From positions 1 through 58,673 of the forward strand of contig NZ_PVWF01000015.1 in assembly GCF_003003995.1 (NCBI RefSeq): a stretch of 58,673 nucleotides of DNA. The letters are read 5' to 3'. Positions within the stretch are counted from its first letter, which is position 1; each line of letters starts with the position of its first letter. Of the stretch, positions 57,271 to 58,673 are shown in pieces. The notes beneath the pieces are model-generated. The model did no database searches. It saw nothing but the letters and a program-made list of their open reading frames with translations, and was not told the DNA's origin. The position numbers were made by a program, and so were the translations under genes. Source of the DNA: Pleurocapsa sp. CCALA 161 (GTDB taxonomy: Bacteria > Cyanobacteriota > Cyanobacteriia > Cyanobacteriales > Xenococcaceae).

Positions 57271-57840
57271 TTATTCCCTTGTAATCCAGTTAAGTAGTCC
57301 CAAAGAATTAATAGCTCCTAATGTATGTGCGCCCAAAATTGTGATGTTGACAAAATCTAAAAATAAATCGGCTGTTTCAATTGCCTGTTGTGGCTCGTAT
57401 ATTCTTCCTCCTTGCGGTTGAGCGATCGCTTCGGCAATGATAGTTATTACCGTAGTTTCAGAAGCCAAAAAAGCTAAGATTAACCCTAAGAAACTTACTG
57501 ACAGACCAATACGTAAAACCTGAATTATCTCTGCTCTTTCTGGTTGCACAGTAACATTGGTAGATAGCTGTTTTGCCAGACGACTATAACGCCAGTCCCA
57601 AAAAATTCTAAACCCCAAGACAATCAAACTAGCCACAGCCAGAATAATACTAACTTTGATCGCTGCATTGTTGGCAGGTGCGCCCAATTTTCGACTAAAT
57701 ATTATTAATCCTAAAATAATACTTGAAGTCACACCTAGGATTAAATGAACCCAGTAGCTAATTTGTGCCAAAAGCCGAAAAATGTTAGCAAATCTTTGTT
57801 TACTAGGTAAATTAGGCGAGTTTAGTTTATCTTGCATCAT
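57271..57840 (-). CDS. DUF3611 membrane protein (first copy)
   Basis: A 189-residue paralogue of the next gene, with the same four TM helices and the same landmarks: RFANIFRLLAQISYWVHLIL (about 16-35), VLGFRIFWDWRYSRLAKQL, LAFLASETTVITIIAEAIAQ and the C-terminal GAHTLGAINSLGLLNWI. The two differ widely outside these motifs, so the duplication is old. It is the promoter-proximal gene of the pair. Confidence 0.87.
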   Translation of the reverse strand: MMQDKLNSPNLPSKQRFANIFRLLAQISYWVHLILGVTSSIILGLIIFSRKLGAPANNAAIKVSIILAVASLIVLGFRIFWDWRYSRLAKQLSTNVTVQPERAEIIQVLRIGLSVSFLGLILAFLASETTVITIIAEAIAQPQGGRIYEPQQAIETADLFLDFVNITILGAHTLGAINSLGLLNWITRE

Positions 57841-58123
57841 GAATTTCTAAAGTAAGTCTTACTATTAGATTGCAAAATAATCATAATTTTTGACTCTATC
57901 AAAAGTTATGCCTAAACAATTAATTTATTAGCTATTGCTCAGCTGGTTAAACTTGGCAAAAATGAGAAAACTTCTATCTTAAGAGAGAAATATATAAATA
58001 ATATTTGAGCCTAATGTGTCAAATATAGCATTACTTGATCGCCAACAAACATTTACCTTTATTTAATATGTAATTGCTAGAGCTACATAGTTATATTATT
58101 GACTTTAGAGCAGGATATTATTA
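57841..58123. other. AT-rich spacer
   Basis: About 280 bases with no gene or repeat recognised. It separates the DUF3611 pair from the divergent RND remnant and probably holds the promoter of the pair. Confidence 0.45.
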
Positions 58124-58501
58124 ATGAGTAAATCTACTAAACTTTTTCAAAAGCAAATAATGATACTGCGATCGCAAGGTTATTCCATTGTCAAAGCTGC
58201 GGTAGAAGCTTCCGAACAACGCTTGCGCCCTATTCTCATGACAGTATTTTCCACCATCGTTGGTCTGTTTCCACTAGCGATCGCTTCTGGGGCTGGTGCT
58301 GCTGCCCGTCAATCTTTGGCAACGGCAGTAATTGGAGGGATGATTGTAGCTACTTTCCTGAGCTTAATTATCGTTCCCATATTGTATATTGTAATTTCAA
58401 GTTTTAGCGATCGCGTTGCTAAATATTTACCTTCTCCTCCTACCAGGCACAACTCATCTAAATTCCCAAAATCAAGCCGTGCGGATTTGTCAAGTCAGTG
58501 A
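58124..58501 (+). pseudogene. Detached C-terminal fragment of an RND (HAE1/AcrB-type) pump
   Basis: 125 residues beginning at ATG 58124. Residues about 25-95 match the last part of AcrB-like RND transporters: EASEQRLRPILMTVFSTIVG, then LFPLAIASGAGAAARQSLAT and VIGGMIVATFLSLIIVPILY. That covers only the final two TM helices of a family of about 1,000 residues. Nothing before the ATG looks like the missing part, so the gene has been truncated. Whether the two-helix fragment is still expressed is unknown. The 170 bases after its stop hold no gene that I can support. Confidence 0.85.
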
Positions 58502-58673
58502 GTAAGAGAAATTAAAGCTTTGCGGAGCAAAATACAAGCTTTGTCCGAACGTGGTTCAAAAATAAATATAGTTCGCTCAAAAATCGCCTTAATGCTACGT
58601 GAGTTCGACGAAAAAATTAGAAACAAAGAAAGGCTGAGATGTAAACTCAGAATAAGCAAAAATACTGAGTATC

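Overview
The window reads as a cyanobacterial chromosome segment. The octamer GCGATCGC (HIP1) occurs throughout, the base composition is AT-rich, and the gene set is photosynthetic-lineage: ndhD1, sufR/sufB, hemF, a B12-riboswitch-controlled cbiX, DUF3611 and DUF2237 proteins, and a monocistronic CIRCE-controlled groEL. Codon style and small interspersed repeats suggest a unicellular or baeocyte-forming lineage (Pleurocapsales/Chroococcales-like), but that placement is inference. No rRNA, tRNA or CRISPR array was found.

Layout. 1-2.7 kb: gene debris, small proteins and a membrane-anchored response regulator. 2.8-9.1 kb: CIRCE-groEL, a TPR protein, a gene-less structured stretch (about 6.8-7.3 kb) and recN. 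9.2-12.3 kb: a universal stress protein and an AddB-like nuclease. 12.3-15.45 kb: an accessory island with two orphan genes, the ruins of a HerA/DptH-like ATPase gene and an antitoxin/VapC pair. The island is bounded by a second, diverged copy of the 5' end of the AddB-like gene. 15.45-26.5 kb: housekeeping genes (uppS, tyrS, pgk, ileS) with small repeats nearby; ileS carries two apparent in-frame repeat insertions. 26.7-32.3 kb: a small decayed gene, sufB and sufR diverging across two identical operator-like repeats, hemF and a sphingosine-kinase-like gene. 32.6-44.7 kb: signalling genes (degenerate histidine kinase, CheY-like plus REC-GGDEF-EAL pair, Ser/Thr kinase, a second membrane-anchored response regulator), folB, ndhD1 and a Na+/H+ antiporter. 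44.8-47.2 kb: a membrane-protein gene cut by an ISAs1-family element with a clean 10-bp target duplication. 47.2-52.7 kb: a roughly 1,214-residue membrane protein combining a GlmS-like glutaminase with an SIS-like region, currently frameshifted by a 7-bp tandem duplication, facing a membrane PAS/degenerate-GGDEF protein. 52.9-58.5 kb: prepilin peptidase, a lipid kinase, riboswitch-cbiX, two tandem DUF3611 genes and the detached C-terminal end of an RND pump.

Main themes. First, small palindromic repeats have entered coding sequence, in frame in ileS and repeatedly in the IS transposase. Second, several genes are freshly or partly broken, and two can be restored exactly on paper: excising the IS plus one target copy, or deleting one 7-bp unit, returns full reading frames. 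Third, the most unusual protein is the membrane-embedded GlmS-like amidotransferase/SIS protein, whose predicted catalytic cysteine lies about 154 residues from the N-terminus.
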